Shown here piece after piece: positions 61,105 through 64,000 of a stretch of DNA of 64,000 bases (positions are counted from its first letter, which is position 1; the number at the start of each line of letters is the position of its first letter). The stretch comes from an uncultured Bacteroidota bacterium. Its GTDB lineage: Bacteria; Bacteroidota; Bacteroidia; Flavobacteriales; Flavobacteriaceae. The stretch lies in the NCBI GenBank assembly GCA_902587325.1, contig CACIKV010000002.1, positions 1 through 64,000 on the forward strand, given 5' to 3'. The notes beneath the pieces are model-generated. The model made no database searches and was not told where the DNA came from. It was given only the letters and a program-made list of their open reading frames with translations. The position numbers and the translations under genes were made by a program.

Positions 61105-62154
61105 TTATAAAGTGTTAATATTGTTTAAATCTCTAAATGCTTGTTCAAGCCTTTCAACAAAGGCTACTTCACCTTTTCTAAGCCAAACTCTTGGATCATA
61201 AAATTTTTTATTTGGAATATCATCGCCCTCAGGATTTCCAATTTGGTTTTTTAAATAACTTGAATTTTCATTAAAATAATTTCTAACGCCGCTCATAAAA
61301 GCATATTGCATGTCAGTATCGATATTCATTTTAATGGCTCCGTAAGAAATAGCTTCTCTAATTTCTTCAACTGAAGATCCAGAACCTCCGTGAAAAACAA
61401 AATTTACAGAATTTGCAGGTAAATTAAATTTTTTTGAAATATATTCTTGAGAGTTTTTTAAAATTTTTGGTGTTAATTTCACATTTCCGGGCTTGTATAC
61501 TCCATGAACATTTCCAAAAGCCGCTGCAATTGTAAAGTTTTTACTAACTTCAGATAATTGCTCATAAGCATAAGCTACCTCAGCAGGTTGAGTATATAGT
61601 TTTGAATCATCAATGTCGGTATTATCCACTCCATCTTCCTCTCCACCTGTGACACCAAGTTCAATTTCAAGAGTCATATCAATTTTTGACATCCTTTTTA
61701 AATATTCTTTGCATGTTGAAATATTTTTAATAAGATCTTCCTCTGAAAGATCAATCATGTGAGAGCTAAATAGAGGTTTTCCAATTTTAGCATAGTTTTT
61801 CTCACTTTCATCTAAAAGTCCATCTACCCAGGGTAATAACTTTCTCGCAGCATGATCCGTGTGTAAAATTACAGTACTGTTATAACTCTCTGCAAGCTCA
61901 TGAACATGTTTTGCACCTGCAATTGATCCTTTTATTGATGCAACTTGATCTAAATTATTCAGGCCTTTACCTGCATTAAAACTTCCACCACCATTAGAAA
62001 ATTGGATAATTACTGGTGAGTTTAACTTTGATGCAGTTTCTAAAGTTGCATTAATTGAGCTAGAACCAATAACATTTACAGCTGGAATAGCAAATTTCTT
62101 TTTTTTTGCTAAATCAAATATCTTTTGAACGTCATTTCCTGTGATAACACCCAT
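61105..62154 (-). CDS. fba: Class II fructose-bisphosphate aldolase
   Basis: AIPAVNVIGSSSINATLETA; HTDHAARKLLPWVDGLL; ELGVTGGEEDGVDNT; FVFHGGSGSSVEEIREAI. Confidence 0.97.
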   Translation of the reverse strand: MGVITGNDVQKIFDLAKKKKFAIPAVNVIGSSSINATLETASKLNSPVIIQFSNGGGSFNAGKGLNNLDQVASIKGSIAGAKHVHELAESYNSTVILHTDHAARKLLPWVDGLLDESEKNYAKIGKPLFSSHMIDLSEEDLIKNISTCKEYLKRMSKIDMTLEIELGVTGGEEDGVDNTDIDDSKLYTQPAEVAYAYEQLSEVSKNFTIAAAFGNVHGVYKPGNVKLTPKILKNSQEYISKKFNLPANSVNFVFHGGSGSSVEEIREAISYGAIKMNIDTDMQYAFMSGVRNYFNENSSYLKNQIGNPEGDDIPNKKFYDPRVWLRKGEVAFVERLEQAFRDLNNINTL

Positions 62155-62197
62155 TATATTATATTGTTAAAAACAAAAATAGTAAGAATAAAGCAAG

Positions 62198-64000
62198 TTA
62201 AAAAGGATAATTTAAACCAATATTAAAAACAGCTTTTTTTAATGAAAAATCGTTAAACCATCTATCTTTTTTAATTAAAGCTGGGTTATATGTTTTCAAA
62301 CCCATGTCCAACCTAAAAATAAATAAGCCAGAATCATATCTTACTCCTATACCGCTTCCAATTGCTAATTCATTAAGATCTTCAAAACCATTAAAACTTC
62401 TTGATTCTTCTTCAGTGTCATCAAAGACATTCCAAATATTTCCAATATCTGTAAAAATTGCACCATTAAAGTTTCCAAACATTTTAAATCTGTACTCTAA
62501 ATTAAGAGCTAGTTTAAGATTAGCTTCATTAAACTCATTTTTAGCACCACTTGAACCTGGACCAAGCTTATAAACTTCCCATGCTCTATTATCGTTAGAG
62601 CCACCTCCAAAAAATGATTCTGAAAATGGAATATTATTGGAATTTCCAAAAGGAATTGCAATACCACCGAAATATCTCATGGCAAAAAGAGAATTATCAC
62701 TTACATCCCAATGCCTGATAAAACTGGATTCAATCTTTAAAAATTGTGAAAATTCCAAATCCGAAATAAGTTTCTTGCCCTCAGAGTTTTTATTAATCAA
62801 TATACTAGCTAGATTTCCAGACGACTTGAACTTAAGTTTCCATTGCCTAAAATTCTTTTTATCATATCTGTTATCATAATTATTAGAAATTTGAAAACTG
62901 GATCCTATAATTAAATTATTAGATATTAGTCTTTGTCTTCTACCCTCAATGTAGCTAAGTAATGAAAAATCATCACTATCAATAATTATATTTCCATTTA
63001 ATACATCTTCAATAAATAAATTAATACCGTTTGGAATATTTAGCTGATCATTTAAAAAATATTTTGAATCAGATGTATATTTAGAAGAAATAAAATTTAA
63101 TTGACCATACGAATTTGAGTATATGTTAAAATAATTTTCAATATTTTTATTATTAATTAACTCAATTTGAATAGCTGAAAAATCAATAAATTTATTATTT
63201 TTCGTCCACCCATAATTAAAATCAAGTTTAAAACTGTTTCTATCTAATCCAATATTTCTTTGGTTTGATGATCCAAAACTCAAAAATGTAGTTTTGTTTT
63301 CTAAATTATCAGTATAGTTTTCAAAAAACAAGAACCTTGGAAAATTGATTGTTAAATCATAATTAGTTTGCGAAATTGTTTTATTGCCAGATTTACCGAT
63401 TGATCCACTTGCTGTAAGATTAAGGTTTTCTCCATTTTTAAAAAAGTTTCTTGATTTAAATCTATTTTCAAAAGCAATTCCTATATCCTCAATATCAGAT
63501 TGTTTAAGGTCAAATCCAAAGCCTAGTCCAAACTTCTTTTTATTATTTAAAATTATGTTAGCGTCTAGTGTGTTGTCGCTAGCTTCAGTATATTGTATTG
63601 ATGGAAAATTAAATAGATCAAGATTATTTAATGATTTTAAAGTAGATTTTCTTAATGAGTCATTAAAAACAGAATTCTTTCTGAATTTAATTTTAGATTG
63701 CAAAAAACCTTTATTGAATTTAAATTTCGTTTCATTATCAATTTCTTCTAAATTAATATTTCTAATTTTAAATATTTTATAATCATCTCCATTAATTATT
63801 ATATCAACTGGTAAAGAGTAATTATTTCTTGTCGAATCGATTTTAATTGAAAATACTATGGAATTTATTTGAAATCCATAAACACCATTATTTCTAAAAA
63901 GATTGTAGAGTCTATTTCTTTCTAAATCAAAATTTTCAGTAATAAAAAACTCATTTTCTTTTAAAAATGAATTGAATTTATTTTTATTATAAATTGAGTC
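62198..64000 (-). CDS. BamA/TamA-family outer membrane protein (partial; N-terminus beyond window)
   Basis: Frame continues upstream of the tracked Met at 63703 to the window edge; C-terminal barrel FFGGGSNDNRAWEVYKLGPGS...GIGVRYDSGLFIFRLDMGLKTYNP. Confidence 0.85.
   Translation of the reverse strand, partial: DSIYNKNKFNSFLKENEFFITENFDLERNRLYNLFRNNGVYGFQINSIVFSIKIDSTRNNYSLPVDIIINGDDYKIFKIRNINLEEIDNETKFKFNKGFLQSKIKFRKNSVFNDSLRKSTLKSLNNLDLFNFPSIQYTEASDNTLDANIILNNKKKFGLGFGFDLKQSDIEDIGIAFENRFKSRNFFKNGENLNLTASGSIGKSGNKTISQTNYDLTINFPRFLFFENYTDNLENKTTFLSFGSSNQRNIGLDRNSFKLDFNYGWTKNNKFIDFSAIQIELINNKNIENYFNIYSNSYGQLNFISSKYTSDSKYFLNDQLNIPNGINLFIEDVLNGNIIIDSDDFSLLSYIEGRRQRLISNNLIIGSSFQISNNYDNRYDKKNFRQWKLKFKSSGNLASILINKNSEGKKLISDLEFSQFLKIESSFIRHWDVSDNSLFAMRYFGGIAIPFGNSNNIPFSESFFGGGSNDNRAWEVYKLGPGSSGAKNEFNEANLKLALNLEYRFKMFGNFNGAIFTDIGNIWNVFDDTEEESRSFNGFEDLNELAIGSGIGVRYDSGLFIFRLDMGLKTYNPALIKKDRWFNDFSLKKAVFNIGLNYPF

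Noticed and set aside
62304-63782. Plus-strand ORFs opposite the BamA/TamA-like gene (62304-62573, 62637-62879, 63384-63782)
   Set aside because: Shadow ORFs of the minus-strand barrel protein.
1-64000. CRISPR arrays, IS elements, phage or toxin-antitoxin modules
   Set aside because: No spaced direct-repeat array, transposase, integrase or phage structural protein was seen; the only clear tandem repeat is the 30-bp mraZ upstream box.

Overview
This is an AT-rich chromosomal window from a Bacteroidota/Flavobacteriia-type bacterium. The assignment rests on gldB/gldC, GLPGLI and CarboxypepD_reg-like outer-membrane proteins, and TAnnTTTG -7 promoter elements. It is almost entirely core genome. 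In order it carries: a partial PA-domain/BNR-type secreted protein, thyA, a CNT nucleoside transporter, a bifunctional nuclease-family protein, etfA/etfB, pdhB, hppA, a deoxynucleoside kinase, a GLPGLI plus beta-barrel OMP pair, a SAM-II riboswitch with metY/metX-like genes, an aromatic amino-acid operon (pheA, aminotransferase, tyrA, DAHP synthase-chorismate mutase, rsgA, dtd, mazG-like, aroA), queA, rlmN, polyprenyl synthase, dnaG, nadE, gldBC, engB, a complete-looking dcw cluster (mraZ to ftsZ), yqeY, tRNA-Arg(UCG), a MATE transporter, a PHP/DUF4091/DUF1080 group, anmK, rpe, rpoD, pnp, rpsO, accD, fba and a partial BamA/TamA-like OMP. No CRISPR array, transposon or phage was seen. The best discovery candidate is an unannotated ribosome-mediated attenuator in front of pheA (19180-19297). 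It has a 17-aa leader ORF, MRKNYNTKFYFYFYYIS*, with seven consecutive Phe/Tyr codons. An 11-bp antiterminator helix (19237-19247 with 19266-19276) is mutually exclusive with an intrinsic terminator (19267-19297) that ends 5 nt before the pheA start codon. Secondary candidates are the SAM-II riboswitch and a three-copy, 10-bp-period GTGG repeat (MraZ box) upstream of mraZ.
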